In this document: positions 11,619 to 20,952 of the stretch, in pieces
How the letters are laid out: each line of letters opens with the position of its first letter
Numbering within the stretch: position 1 is the stretch's first letter
DNA from: Candidatus Sumerlaeota bacterium
Lineage (GTDB): Bacteria > Sumerlaeota > Sumerlaeia > JAFGJS01
NCBI GenBank assembly: GCA_016928995.1
Contig: JAFGJS010000037.1
Span: 7,030-71,029, forward strand
Direction of reading: 5' to 3'
Length of the DNA stretch: 64,000 bases
Made by a program: the position numbers and the translations under genes
Notes under the pieces: generated by a model
What the model was told of the DNA's origin: nothing
Database searches by the model: none
The model's input: only the letters and a program-made list of their open reading frames with translations

Positions 11619-12488
11619 ATGATTACAACTGGCAATTACATAAAAACGACGTTGCTGATGGTGGGCTTGATGGCGCTGTTTGGCCTGTTCGGCTATTTGC
11701 TGGGCGGACAGAGCGGGCTGATCGTCGCGCTGATCTTCGCGACCGTGACGAATTTTTTCAGCTATTGGTTCTCGGATTCCATCTTGCTGAAGATGTATCG
11801 CGCGCAGCCGGTGAACGAGCGGCAGGAACCGCGATTGCATGCCATCGTCCGGCGGCTATGCGGCAACGCCGGTCTGCCCATGCCGAAGCTTTACATCTTG
11901 CCGGAGGAGGCGCCGAACGCCTTCGCCACGGGGCGCAATCCACGGCACTCGGCCGTGGCCGTGACGCAGGGACTGTTGCGGATGATGAACGACCGCGAAA
12001 TTGAGGGCGTGGTGGCGCATGAGTTGGCGCACATCAAGAATCGCGATATCCTGATCGGCACGATCGCCGCCACCTTTGCCGGAGCGATCATGATGCTGGC
12101 GAATATCGCGCAGTGGTCGATGTTCTTCGGCGGTTTTGGCGGAGACCGGCGCGACAACAATCCGCTGGCGCTGATTGGTTTGATCCTTTCGATCATCCTG
12201 ATGCCATTTGCCGCAATACTGGTGCAGGCGGCGATCTCGCGCAGCCGCGAGTATGGCGCGGACGCCACGGGCGCGCGTTTCGCCGGAAGTCCGGATGGAT
12301 TGGCCAGCGCCCTGCGGAAACTCGGCGCGTATTCCGGCCGCATCCCGTTGGAGGCCAACGCGGCCACGGCGCACATGTTCATCGTCAAGCCGCTTTCCCG
12401 TCGCCACGCGCGCCAGGCCATGCTGAGCATGAGCACCCATCCGCCGCTTGAAGATCGCATCCGCCGTTTGCGCGAGATGCGTTTCTAA
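11619..12488 (+). CDS. htpX: Membrane zinc metalloprotease HtpX (M48)
   Basis: 289 residues with two N-terminal membrane helices (~8-50), the zinc site HELAH (H134, E135, H138) and a further helix pair at ~143-205. The third ligand is expected around SREYGADA. It degrades misfolded inner-membrane proteins. The start at 11619 has GGAGG 7 bases upstream, whereas the open frame extends to 11589 without a ribosome site. dprA follows 20 bases later, so they may share a transcript. Confidence 0.95.
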   Translation: MITTGNYIKTTLLMVGLMALFGLFGYLLGGQSGLIVALIFATVTNFFSYWFSDSILLKMYRAQPVNERQEPRLHAIVRRLCGNAGLPMPKLYILPEEAPNAFATGRNPRHSAVAVTQGLLRMMNDREIEGVVAHELAHIKNRDILIGTIAATFAGAIMMLANIAQWSMFFGGFGGDRRDNNPLALIGLILSIILMPFAAILVQAAISRSREYGADATGARFAGSPDGLASALRKLGAYSGRIPLEANAATAHMFIVKPLSRRHARQAMLSMSTHPPLEDRIRRLREMRF

Positions 12489-12508
12489 TCAAATAAGCTG
12501 ACGAGGCC

Positions 12509-13513
12509 ATGGCCACAAACGAGCAACGGCGGGATTGGATCCGGATTTCCCTCTGCGACGGAGTGCGTCCGGAAACCTGGCTGTATGCGCTGGAAACCGC
12601 CAAGGCCGCGGATGTGGATCCGCACGAATTCCTGACGTTGAGCCATTTGCAACGCGAACGGACCTTCCACACGCCCGAGGGCTTGGAGCGTGCGCTGCAG
12701 CAGCATCCCGGCGACACCAAACGCATCGATCAGCTGCTCGATGCGCTCGACCGGCATGATATATGGATGATTCCGGCGTGGGATGAGCATTACCCGGACG
12801 TTGTGCGGCAGTGCATGGGCGCGCAGGCGCCGCCGGTGCTTTACTGCTGGGGCGACCGGCGTATTCTGTCGCGCGCCGCGCTGGCGATGGTCGGCGCAAG
12901 CGAGGCTTCCGCCTCCGGCCTTACGGCCGCGCAGGCCTATGCCGAGGCGGTTGCGGCGCGGAAGATCGCCGTGGTCAGCGGACTGGCGCGCGGCATTGAC
13001 ACCGCCTCGCATCAAGGCGCCCTGGCGGCGGACGAAGGCGCCACGATCGCCGTGTTGCCGCATGGCATCCTGCGGCTGGCCTGGCCGGATGAACTGGCGG
13101 GCGATGCGGATCCGAGCCGTGTGCTGGCGGTCTCCTCCTGGCCGCCGGACCATGGATGGGAAAGCCGCTACGCCGTTGAGCGGAACAAGCTGATCGTGGC
13201 GCTCAGCGACGGCGTATTCGCCGTGGAAACCGGATTGACCGGCGGAACGACGTATTCCGTCCGCGAGGCCAGGCGCACGCACAAACCGCTGATGACCTTG
13301 GAATACGCTAAGGGTGAAACGCCGCCGTCCGCCGTTGGCAATCACAGCCTGCGCGCCTTGGGCGCGCGAATGCTGCCAGTGATACAGCATGCTGCGGAGG
13401 CGCCGCTGCAAGGCCTGCTGGAAGACGTGGACCGGCAATATAAATGCCGCAAATCCGGCGTGCCATGGGGCGACAGCGGCAGAGCAGATGACGCTCAAGG
13501 CGAACTTTTCTGA
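12509..13513 (+). CDS. dprA: DprA/Smf-like DNA-processing protein
   Basis: The central Rossmann-type DprA domain is recognisable by SGLARGIDTASHQGAL and by ERNKLIVALSDGVFAVE with GGTTYSVREA. In competent bacteria DprA loads RecA on incoming single-stranded DNA. The usual VGxRxxSxYG motif reads MVGASEASASG, so the conserved Arg is missing, and no C-terminal winged-helix domain is evident. The N-terminal ~110 residues may be a divergent SAM-like region. Role in transformation is therefore uncertain. It follows htpX closely. Confidence 0.82.
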   Translation: MATNEQRRDWIRISLCDGVRPETWLYALETAKAADVDPHEFLTLSHLQRERTFHTPEGLERALQQHPGDTKRIDQLLDALDRHDIWMIPAWDEHYPDVVRQCMGAQAPPVLYCWGDRRILSRAALAMVGASEASASGLTAAQAYAEAVAARKIAVVSGLARGIDTASHQGALAADEGATIAVLPHGILRLAWPDELAGDADPSRVLAVSSWPPDHGWESRYAVERNKLIVALSDGVFAVETGLTGGTTYSVREARRTHKPLMTLEYAKGETPPSAVGNHSLRALGARMLPVIQHAAEAPLQGLLEDVDRQYKCRKSGVPWGDSGRADDAQGELF

Positions 13514-13715
13514 TCCTCTCACGCATGATAAACGCCGGAATCTGTCCTCGAAGGCCGTAAATTTACCCTCAAAACGCAAAAAGCGCCGATTTTTGCGAAT
13601 TTATACTTGAAGATTGGAAAATTCTCGCGTTTATTTCGCGGACTCGTTATGTGGCGATTCCCGCGAGTGTTTATTTTGATTAAACTACGAGTCTGCTTTT
13701 CGAGGTTAATGCTAA

Positions 13716-15857
13716 ATGCTCTCCTTAATGCGAAATCCCAAGTTTGTCCGGCGCGTCATGATCTGGGTTTTGTTGCTGGTGATTCCATCCTTCGTCGCTT
13801 TTTACGGCATCAGTTCATTGGCCGGTGGACCAGGCGGCGGCGTCGCTCCGTACATCGCCAAGGTCAAACTCAACCGCGGCGATCTTTTCTCCGAGGAAAT
13901 TCCATTGCGTAATTATGAGATTGCGCGCGGCGAGGTTGAGAATTGGCTTGGAAATTCCCTGGGTTCAAGGCGGATGAGCGAGAGCGAACTGAAAAAATAC
14001 GCGCGCTATATCGGTCCGCAAACCCATGCGCGTCAGGCGATCAATGACTTTTACGTGCGTAAGCAATATGCAGAGCAAGGCATCACCGGCACGGTAGAGC
14101 AGCTTCGCGTCTACAATCAGGAGATGTTCAACGCCATTCAACAACAGCAGCGCGACATGTATGAACGCCAGCAGGCGATGATTGCAATGGGACAACCGAT
14201 ACCGCAAAACCAATTGTTGCGCTCGCCGGAATTCACGAAGGATGATTTTCGCAACGTCATATCCCGGCAATATCAACGGCAAGGCGGATGGCGGGGATAT
14301 GAATACGACATGATTTACAACGTGCTGCCGCGCAAACTTTATGATCAGCTGGCCGAAAGCAATGTGCGGGCGTCGCGGACGGATTTCTGGCGGCAATACG
14401 TCAAGAGCACGCAAGGACTCAAATTGGAATATGTGAATTTTATTGGCGACGACTTCGCCGATCAGGTCCAGGTTACCACGGATTCGCTCAAGCAATATTA
14501 TGAAGAGCACCAGGAAGACTATCGCGTCGGCGAGCAAGCGCGCTATGAATACGTCTGCGTGACGCAGGACGCTCTGAAAAGCAGCATCGAAATTTCGGAT
14601 GACGAAATTCAGAAAGTCTATGACCAGGGCAAGCAGCCTGGAGGGAAATATTGGCAAAACGGCGAGGTGTCCGCCAGCCACATCATGCTGACATTGCCCG
14701 AGGATGATACGGATACGGCCTCCATGGAGCAGGTGAAGGCGAGGATCGATGAGATTTACGAGAAAGTGACCTCCAGCACGTTCGCTCAACTGGCCAATGA
14801 ATATAGCGAAGATCCGATGAACAGTCTCGATGAAAAGAAGATGGACGGCGTCATCTTCCGTCCGATTTCCGCCAAGAGCCAGCCTTTCGGCGATGCGTTC
14901 AACAAGGCTGCGATGGCGCTGAAAACCGGCGAATGGTCCAAGCCGGTCCAATCGAAAAAAGGATGGCACATCATTCTGTCGCGGAGAACAACTCCGGATG
15001 GCCCCAAACCGCTGGATAACGGCATGAGGGAAGACATCCGCTTCACGCTGAAAGAGGAGCGCGTCGGAACCATATTCAAAGATAAACAGTATGAGCTGGC
15101 GCATAATTGGGATTTGGTCAGCAACCTGGAGGCCTTGGCCAAGGAGATGAATCTGAAGGTGATCACGACGGATTGGGGCATGCTCGCGCCGCGCCATCTT
15201 TCTGATGCGGCAGAGCCGATGGACTTCAATCCGATGACTTCGATTAATCTCACGAATGAGCACCGCAAAGAACTGGCCGAGCTCAACGCCGGCGTCACGA
15301 CAAGCAAACCGCTGATCGGCGATAAGTTCGCTGCGATCGTGCGCTTGAAAGAGTTGCGCGAGCCCTTCATTCCGCCCTTTGCTGACATCCAGGAAGATGT
15401 CGAGCAGGAATACCGGACTCAGCTCGCGGCCGAACTTGCCAGCAAGGCTGCGGAGGAGTTTTTAGCCGCGGTGACGCAAGACTCCGACCAGTTCAGCAGC
15501 AAGGCGGCGGAAATGGAATATGAGGTCGAGCAAATCACCGATGAACTGCCGCGCGATGAACTCGCCTCCGCGATCTACGGCATTGAGGGATTCGCCGATG
15601 ACTCTTATGACGCGACGACCGGCACGGTCGGCCTGAATCCGATTACGCGAATGGACGATCCCGCCGGCGCTTGCGTGTGGCGAGTCAGCGGCGTCGGCTC
15701 TGTGGATCGGGATCTGTTCGAGAACCAGTTTTCATTAATGGCGCTGAATTACGCGTTCAACCTTTCGCCTGTTTTGAACCGCGAGCATCTTGCGGACGAG
15801 CGCGCGAAAATGAAGATCGAACTCAACGAGGAATACCTGGGGCTGCGGGAAGAGTAA
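13716..15857 (+). CDS. PpiD/SurA-like peptidyl-prolyl isomerase, membrane-anchored
   Basis: 713 residues. One N-terminal membrane anchor (~12-32) is followed by a SurA_N-like helical region and a parvulin domain near residues 315-435 (ASHIMLTLP, FAQLANEYSEDP, GWHIILSRR). A long C-terminal part resembles PpiD. It should help fold secreted or outer-membrane proteins at the periplasmic face. The parvulin domain has the YSEDP turn but an unusual insert around MDGVIFRPISAKSQPFG, so isomerase activity may be weak. A strong terminator follows. A weak hairpin at 13575-13597 separates it from dprA. Confidence 0.88.
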   Translation: MLSLMRNPKFVRRVMIWVLLLVIPSFVAFYGISSLAGGPGGGVAPYIAKVKLNRGDLFSEEIPLRNYEIARGEVENWLGNSLGSRRMSESELKKYARYIGPQTHARQAINDFYVRKQYAEQGITGTVEQLRVYNQEMFNAIQQQQRDMYERQQAMIAMGQPIPQNQLLRSPEFTKDDFRNVISRQYQRQGGWRGYEYDMIYNVLPRKLYDQLAESNVRASRTDFWRQYVKSTQGLKLEYVNFIGDDFADQVQVTTDSLKQYYEEHQEDYRVGEQARYEYVCVTQDALKSSIEISDDEIQKVYDQGKQPGGKYWQNGEVSASHIMLTLPEDDTDTASMEQVKARIDEIYEKVTSSTFAQLANEYSEDPMNSLDEKKMDGVIFRPISAKSQPFGDAFNKAAMALKTGEWSKPVQSKKGWHIILSRRTTPDGPKPLDNGMREDIRFTLKEERVGTIFKDKQYELAHNWDLVSNLEALAKEMNLKVITTDWGMLAPRHLSDAAEPMDFNPMTSINLTNEHRKELAELNAGVTTSKPLIGDKFAAIVRLKELREPFIPPFADIQEDVEQEYRTQLAAELASKAAEEFLAAVTQDSDQFSSKAAEMEYEVEQITDELPRDELASAIYGIEGFADDSYDATTGTVGLNPITRMDDPAGACVWRVSGVGSVDRDLFENQFSLMALNYAFNLSPVLNREHLADERAKMKIELNEEYLGLREE

Positions 15858-15898
15858 ACCGGCTGCAAGACCGGTTTCATCGAAATAATTCCATATTC

Positions 15899-15936
15899 AT
15901 CCGCGCCGGACAAACGCTCCGGCGCGGATTTTGTTT
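15899..15936 (+). terminator. Rho-independent terminator after the PpiD-like gene
   Basis: Perfect 12-bp stem ATCCGCGCCGGA / TCCGGCGCGGAT with a 7-base loop, followed by TTTGTTTT. It lies between two convergent genes, and the T-run favours the plus strand. Confidence 0.75.
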
Positions 15937-15949
15937 TGCGGCGTTTGGG

Positions 15950-17107
15950 TTAAATGCTTGCGCACGCGCCGCGAACGGCGGCGTCGGCGGCGATGATGTC
16001 CTGCAGCGTGGGATTGGCGATGGGCTGGTGGGCGTCCATGGCGCGTTCGATGCCGGCGGCGATGTCGAGGAAGCCGATTTTCCCCTCCAGGAATTTCTGC
16101 ACGGCGATTTCTCCGGCGGCGTTGAGCACGGCCGGGAGCGTGCCGCCTGTGCGCACGGCGCGATAGGCCAGCGCCAGGCAGCGGAAGGTTTCCGTGTCCG
16201 GCGCGGCGAATTCCAGCTGGGAGAGCTGCGTCCAATCCAGACTGGGCACATGCGTCGCGCAGCGTTCAGGCCAGGTGAGGCAGTACTGGATTGGCAGCCG
16301 CATGTCCGCCGGGCCGATTTGCGCCAGGATCGAGCCGTCGATGAATTCGACCATCGAGTGGCACAGGCTCTGCGGATGCACCAGCACGTCGATGCGGTCC
16401 GGATCGATGCCATAAAGATGATGCGCTTCGATCACCTCAAGCCCCTTGTTCAACAGCGTGGCGGAGTCGATGGTGACTTTCGGCCCCATGTCCCAGGTCG
16501 GATGCTTCAGCGCTTGTTCGACGCTGACCTCGGCCAGCTGCTCGCGGGTCCAGCCGCGAAACGGTCCGCCGGACGCCGTGAGGATCAAGCGTTTCACGCG
16601 ATCCGGTTTTGCGTCGCCGAGACATTGGAACAGGGCGTTGTGTTCGCTGTCGACGGGCAGGATCGGCACGCCGCGCGTCCGGGCGGCGGGCATCACGATT
16701 TCGCCCGCGGCCACGAGCACTTCCTTGTTGGCCAGCGCGATGGTCATGCCGCGCTCAATGGCCGCCAGGGTCGGCTCGACGCCCGCGAATCCGACGGTGG
16801 CCACGACAACAAGGTCGGCGTCGATGCGTTCGATCAAGCGCGTGAGGGCGCCTGCGCCGAACTCCGGCTCCGCGCCCAGCGCGCGGAATTTAGCGGCGTA
16901 GGCCTCTTCATGCGAAGCATCGGATAGCGCCACGGCCTTGGGGCGATGCTGCGCGCATTGCCGGAGCAGCGCCTCGGCGTTGCCGCAGGCCGCCAGGGCG
17001 GCGGTTTCGAAGCGTTCGGGCATCTGCGCGATCACGTCGAGCGTTTGCACGCCGATCGAACCGGTGGAACCAAGCACGGCGATGCGTTTTCGGGCCGCGG
17101 GAGTCAC
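15950..17107 (-). CDS. dxr: 1-deoxy-D-xylulose 5-phosphate reductoisomerase
   Basis: 385 residues, normal length. NADPH-binding GSTGSIGVQTLDVI at the N-terminus, then LPVDSEHNALFQCL and LTASGGPFR, which line the metal and substrate site. It converts DXP to MEP, the committed step of the non-mevalonate isoprenoid route. Its start overlaps the cdsA stop by 4 bases (ATGA). With uppS two genes upstream, the cluster links isoprenoid supply to undecaprenyl lipid carriers. Confidence 0.97.
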   Translation of the reverse strand: MTPAARKRIAVLGSTGSIGVQTLDVIAQMPERFETAALAACGNAEALLRQCAQHRPKAVALSDASHEEAYAAKFRALGAEPEFGAGALTRLIERIDADLVVVATVGFAGVEPTLAAIERGMTIALANKEVLVAAGEIVMPAARTRGVPILPVDSEHNALFQCLGDAKPDRVKRLILTASGGPFRGWTREQLAEVSVEQALKHPTWDMGPKVTIDSATLLNKGLEVIEAHHLYGIDPDRIDVLVHPQSLCHSMVEFIDGSILAQIGPADMRLPIQYCLTWPERCATHVPSLDWTQLSQLEFAAPDTETFRCLALAYRAVRTGGTLPAVLNAAGEIAVQKFLEGKIGFLDIAAGIERAMDAHQPIANPTLQDIIAADAAVRGACASI

Positions 17108-17931
17108 CAGACCAGGTCCTTCCAGGTGAGGATCAGGTAAATGAAGAGAATCGGAGCGCAGACCAGCAGGCTATCAATGACGTCGAGCATGCCGCCCATG
17201 CCGGGAATGATGATCCCGCTGTCCTTGATTCCGGCGTCGCGTTTGAGCGCGGATTCCACCAGGTCGCCGGCTTGGCCCACGACGCTGAACAGCAGTCCGA
17301 GCAGCAACGCGTGCGACAGGGGAAAGACGACGTTCATGCCGGGTGCGAACAATGAAAGCAGCGCCGCCGCGAGCAACGAGAGCGACACGCCGCCCAGCGC
17401 GCCTTCAATGGTCTTGCCCGGGCTGAGCCGTGGCGAGAGCTTATGCTTGCCGCAAATGCGGCCGATGGCGTAGGCGCCGGTGTCGGAGGACCAGCTGACG
17501 ATCAGCATGAACACCACGCTGCGCAGTGCGATTTCAGCTTGCGCCAGAATTACGAGCACGAAGGCCATGGGCAGGCTGACATAGACATAACCGAAGACGG
17601 CCGCGCCGATTTCAGCCGTGAAGTTCTCGTGTCCCGCGCGGTTCATTTGCAGCAAGGCCGTCAGGATCACGGCGATGGAGAGCAGCACGGGGAAGAGCTC
17701 GAAGAGATTCTCGCCGGCCACAAGCAACACGGCCATGCTGAAGATCAGCCCGAAGACCCGCGGCGGATGCAGCCCGCGTGAACGGCACATGGTGAAGTAT
17801 TCCCAGGAGCCGGTGAGCGTGGCGAAGACGATGAAGACGGGAAAAAGGACGCGTCCGAATTCGGGAATCAGCATTCCGAGGATGAACAGCGCGAAAAATA
17901 CAGCGGTGGTGAGCAGTCTGAGCGCCAGCAT
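17104..17931 (-). CDS. cdsA: Phosphatidate cytidylyltransferase
   Basis: 275 residues with about eight membrane helices. The C-terminal signature SALKRDAGIKDSG followed by PGMGGMLDVIDS identifies CdsA, which makes CDP-diacylglycerol for phospholipids. The usual PGHGGxxDRxDS appears with Met for His and Val for Arg; I believe this variant occurs in PVC-type bacteria, and the metal-binding Asp residues remain. It starts 6 bases after uppS and overlaps dxr by 4 bases. Confidence 0.95.
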   Translation of the reverse strand: MLALRLLTTAVFFALFILGMLIPEFGRVLFPVFIVFATLTGSWEYFTMCRSRGLHPPRVFGLIFSMAVLLVAGENLFELFPVLLSIAVILTALLQMNRAGHENFTAEIGAAVFGYVYVSLPMAFVLVILAQAEIALRSVVFMLIVSWSSDTGAYAIGRICGKHKLSPRLSPGKTIEGALGGVSLSLLAAALLSLFAPGMNVVFPLSHALLLGLLFSVVGQAGDLVESALKRDAGIKDSGIIIPGMGGMLDVIDSLLVCAPILFIYLILTWKDLVW

Positions 17932-17937
17932 TCGCGG

Positions 17938-18717
17938 TTACACGCCCCCAAATCTACGATCGCGCCGCTGGTAGTCAAGCAGCGCGGCCAGCAGGTGGAT
18001 TTTGCGGAATTCGGGCCAGAGCACCGGCGTGATGTGGAATTCGCTGTAAGCCGACTGCCAGATCATGAAGTTGCTCACGCGAAATTCGTCGCTGGTGCGG
18101 ATGATCAGGTCCGGATCGCCCAGTTCGGGCCGGTACATGTTGCGGCTCAGGGTGTCTTCGTCGATTTCGTCCGGCTTGAGCGCGCCCACGGCGATCTCGC
18201 GGGCGATTTTGCGCACGGCCTCGACGATCTCATAGCGGCCGCCGTAGCTTAGCGCAAGGTTGAGGATCATGCCCGTATTGCCCGCCGTGGCCTGCATGGT
18301 GTGCGCCAGGGCCTTCTGGCAGCCGGCTGGCAGATCCTGAATGGCGCCGCAGGCCGTCAGCCGCACGTTGTTGCTGTTGAGTTCGTCGACCTCATTATAC
18401 AGGAAGCGCTCCAGCAACGCCATCAACGCGTCGATCTCGCGCTGCGGCCGGCTCCAGTTTTCCTTGGAGAAGGCGTAGAGCGAAAGCGCCTGCAAGCCGA
18501 GCTCGCCGCAGGCGCGAGTGATTTCGCGCACGGAGTCGATGCCCGCTTCGTGGCCGCGGATGCGCTCCATGAAGCCCTGACGGCGCGCCCAGCGTCCATT
18601 GCCGTCCATGATGATGCCGACGTGCCGGGGCATGCGCGACGGATCCAACTGGGCCTCAATTTCCTCGGCCGACATGCCATTCCATGCCGGCGTCGATGTG
18701 GCGGGTTTAATGCTCAT
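17938..18717 (-). CDS. uppS: Undecaprenyl diphosphate synthase (cis-prenyltransferase)
   Basis: 259 residues with catalytic D38 in GIIMDGNGRWA, the FSKENWSRP loop and the C-terminal RTSDEFRVSNFMIWQSAYSE. It extends FPP with isopentenyl diphosphate to make the C55 carrier for peptidoglycan and surface polysaccharides. Met15 is an alternative start; Met1 has AGGT 6 bases upstream. The gap before it contains a hexamer-repeat palindrome, so the frr-uppS junction of this conserved operon has been invaded. Confidence 0.96.
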   Translation of the reverse strand: MSIKPATSTPAWNGMSAEEIEAQLDPSRMPRHVGIIMDGNGRWARRQGFMERIRGHEAGIDSVREITRACGELGLQALSLYAFSKENWSRPQREIDALMALLERFLYNEVDELNSNNVRLTACGAIQDLPAGCQKALAHTMQATAGNTGMILNLALSYGGRYEIVEAVRKIAREIAVGALKPDEIDEDTLSRNMYRPELGDPDLIIRTSDEFRVSNFMIWQSAYSEFHITPVLWPEFRKIHLLAALLDYQRRDRRFGGV

Positions 18718-18759
18718 TGCGATACCTAAATTGTCCCAACTTCCAGCAATCGTTTTCTA

Positions 18760-18841
18760 TCGTCCTCGTTCTCGTTCTCGTTCTCGAAAAACAGGATGGT
18801 ATGAGTAAATAATTCGAGAACGAGAACGAGGACGAGAACGA
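18760..18841. repeat. Palindrome built of TCGTTC hexamers inside the frr-uppS junction
   Basis: Arms 18760-18788 and 18813-18841 pair at 27 of 29 positions around a 24-base loop. Each arm is a run of CTCGTT/CTCGTC units. A near-identical single arm is found at 31996-32026 inside a coding sequence. Confidence 0.85.
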
Positions 18842-18876
18842 CTTCGAACGGCGGACTAAGGTCCGCCCCGGCGTAA

Positions 18877-19434
18877 TCAGACCTTCAGCAGCTCCGCTTC
18901 CTTGTCGGCTAGTTTCGCGTCCACTTTCTTGATGTGGTTGTCGGTCATTTCCTGGATCTTATCCAGGGCCACGGACATTTCGTCGTCCGAAATGTTTTTG
19001 TCTTTGTTCAGTTTCTTGACGTGGTCATTGGAATGCCGCCGCACGTTGCGCACGGCCACGCGCTGCTCTTCGGCCATGTGGTGCGCCTGTTTCACGAGTT
19101 CCTTGCGGGTTTCCTCGGTGAGCGGCGGGATGTTCAGCCGGATGACCTTGCCGTCATTGTTCGGCGTCAAGCCGATGTTCGCCGCCAGGATCGCGCGTTC
19201 GATGGCGCCCAGCACGTTTTTGTCCCACGGCTGAACGAGGATCGTATGGGCGTCCGGCGTGGTGATGGTGGCGATGGCTTTGACCGGCTGCTCCGTTCCG
19301 TACGCCTCCACATGCACGGTGTCGAGCACGGTGGTCGTGGCGCGGCCCGTGCGCAGACTGTTGAAGTCGCGGTCGAGCGTGGTCATTGCGCCGTCCATTT
19401 TCTCTTTGGTTTCCTTGTACAGTGCTTCCAGCAT
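18877..19434 (-). CDS. frr: Ribosome recycling factor
   Basis: 185 residues, normal length. Conserved SLRTGRATTTVLD, NDGKVIRLNIPPLTEETRKE and NVRRHSNDHVKK. It splits post-termination ribosomes together with EF-G. The start at 19434 has GGAGG 8 bases upstream, inside the last pyrH codons, and lies 4 bases after the pyrH stop; the frame open to 19470 would overlap pyrH. Order pyrH-frr is conserved across bacteria. Confidence 0.97.
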   Translation of the reverse strand: MLEALYKETKEKMDGAMTTLDRDFNSLRTGRATTTVLDTVHVEAYGTEQPVKAIATITTPDAHTILVQPWDKNVLGAIERAILAANIGLTPNNDGKVIRLNIPPLTEETRKELVKQAHHMAEEQRVAVRNVRRHSNDHVKKLNKDKNISDDEMSVALDKIQEMTDNHIKKVDAKLADKEAELLKV

Positions 19435-19438
19435 GGTT

Positions 19439-20170
19439 TTATCCTCCGACGTAGGTGCCGATCGCTTCACCGGCGATAGCGCGTTCGATGCCGCCGGCTT
19501 GCGTCAGGTTGAAGACAATTATGGGGATTTTGTTGCTTTGGCACAACTCAAAAGCGGTCATGTCCATCACGCCAAGGCGTTTATTCAGACATTGGGCGTA
19601 GCTGAGCCGCTCGAAGCGTTTGGCCTTGGGATTCTTGCTCGGATCTTCGGAATAGACGCCGTCCACGTTGGTGGCCTTGAGCAGCAGGTCCGCGCCGATT
19701 TCCGCGGCGCGCAGGGCGGCGGCGGTATCCGTGGTGAAGTGCGGATTGCCCGTGCCGCCGGCGAAAATCAACGTGGCGCCTTGAGCGAAGAGTTCCTCAG
19801 CGCGCCGTACAGAGAAACGGTCCATGATCTTGGGCATTTCGATGGCGCTGAGCGCTTCGGCCTTGAGTCCGGCGTGGCGCAGGAAATCGCGAAAGGCGAG
19901 GGCGTTCATCGCGGTGGCCAGCATGCCGATATCGTCGCCGGTGGTTCGGGCGATGGGAGCGAGCTCATTGCGCGCGCCGCGAAAGAAATTGCCGCCGCCG
20001 ATGACAATGCCGAGCTGCGCGTCGAGCGCGGCGGCGCGGGCGATCTCCTTGGCCACGCGTCGCAGCACCGCGCCGTCCAGCCCTGAAGCGCGACGCCCGC
20101 CAAACACCTCGCCGCTGAGTTTTAAAACGATGCGGCGGTAAGCAGGTTGTTTGGCGGGCTGATTGGTCAT
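19439..20170 (-). CDS. pyrH: Uridylate kinase
   Basis: 243 residues of the amino-acid kinase fold: RIVLKLSGEVFG at the N-terminus, GIVIGGGNFFRG, and FAGGTGNPHFTTDTAAALRA. It phosphorylates UMP to UDP and is normally allosterically controlled by GTP and UTP. It sits between tsf and frr. A small GC-rich inverted repeat (20194-20209) lies in the 100-base gap before it. Confidence 0.97.
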   Translation of the reverse strand: MTNQPAKQPAYRRIVLKLSGEVFGGRRASGLDGAVLRRVAKEIARAAALDAQLGIVIGGGNFFRGARNELAPIARTTGDDIGMLATAMNALAFRDFLRHAGLKAEALSAIEMPKIMDRFSVRRAEELFAQGATLIFAGGTGNPHFTTDTAAALRAAEIGADLLLKATNVDGVYSEDPSKNPKAKRFERLSYAQCLNKRLGVMDMTAFELCQSNKIPIIVFNLTQAGGIERAIAGEAIGTYVGG

Positions 20171-20193
20171 CCGTTAGACTCGCTTCCTATCAG

Positions 20194-20221
20194 GCGGGCC
20201 TAAGCCCGCAATGTTGTTTGA
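20194..20221. repeat. Short palindromic repeat, half of the 35194-35263 element
   Basis: GCGGGC-CTAA-GCCCGC followed by AATGTTGTTTGA. The same arrangement (stem, then ATGTTGTTTGA) begins the larger palindrome at 35194-35226. Located between tsf and pyrH. Confidence 0.55.
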
Positions 20222-20270
20222 GATCCGGATGATCGCGGCGAGCTGCGGCTCGCTTCACGAGTTTGGCGGT

Positions 20271-20864
20271 TTATTCGCCCACGCTCCAACGCGCGAAGCG
20301 TTTGATCGTGATGTTCTCGCCGAATTTGGCCACGCATTCCGTGACCAGCTGCTGGATCGTTTTGTCCGGATCTTTGACGAATGCTTGTTCCAGCAGACAG
20401 ACTTCTTGATAGAATTTTTTAACGCGCCCCTCAATGATTTTTTCAACGATTTTTTCCGGCTTGCCTTCGCTGAGCGCCTGAGTGCGGAAGATTTCCTTTT
20501 CGCTTACCAATTTGGCGGGGTCCACGTCTTCGCTGCTGACGTACTGCGGGGCGGCGGCGGCGATGTGCATCGCCACGTCGTGGCAGAGCTGTTTGAAATC
20601 TTCATGCTTGGCCACGAAGTCGCTCTCGCTGGAAATCTGCACCATCACGCCGATCTTGCCTGGAGGGTGGATGTAGGCGTGGATCAGGCCCTCGTCGGAC
20701 GAACGGGACGATTTTTTATCCGCGATCTGCTGGCCGCGTTCGCGCAGCCATTTGATCGACGCTTCCATGTCGCCGTTGGCTTGTTCCAGGGCTTTTTTGC
20801 AATCGCCGATGCCCGCGCCGGTCTTGGCGCGCAGCTCCTTCACTTGTTCGATGCCAATTGCCAT
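20271..20864 (-). CDS. tsf: Elongation factor Ts, short form
   Basis: 197 residues. The N-terminal UBA-like domain has VKELRAKTGAGIGDCKKALE, and the core has SESDFVAKHEDF. It exchanges GDP for GTP on EF-Tu. It is about 85 residues shorter than the E. coli protein, as in Thermus and chloroplast-type short Ts with one dimerisation subdomain. It follows rpsB; the 185-base gap between them contains a hairpin (20953-20988). Confidence 0.96.
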   Translation of the reverse strand: MAIGIEQVKELRAKTGAGIGDCKKALEQANGDMEASIKWLRERGQQIADKKSSRSSDEGLIHAYIHPPGKIGVMVQISSESDFVAKHEDFKQLCHDVAMHIAAAAPQYVSSEDVDPAKLVSEKEIFRTQALSEGKPEKIVEKIIEGRVKKFYQEVCLLEQAFVKDPDKTIQQLVTECVAKFGENITIKRFARWSVGE

Positions 20865-20952
20865 GATTATTCTTCGCTCCTTGAGTATTTGAATCTCGAT
20901 AGTTCGATTCGGATTGAATGAACGCTTCGCCCATCCGCGGGCTATACGTAAC

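Noticed and set aside
18599-18808. A short frame ending in an Arg-Ser repeat
   Set aside because: Runs antisense through uppS into the TCGTTC repeat; not a gene.
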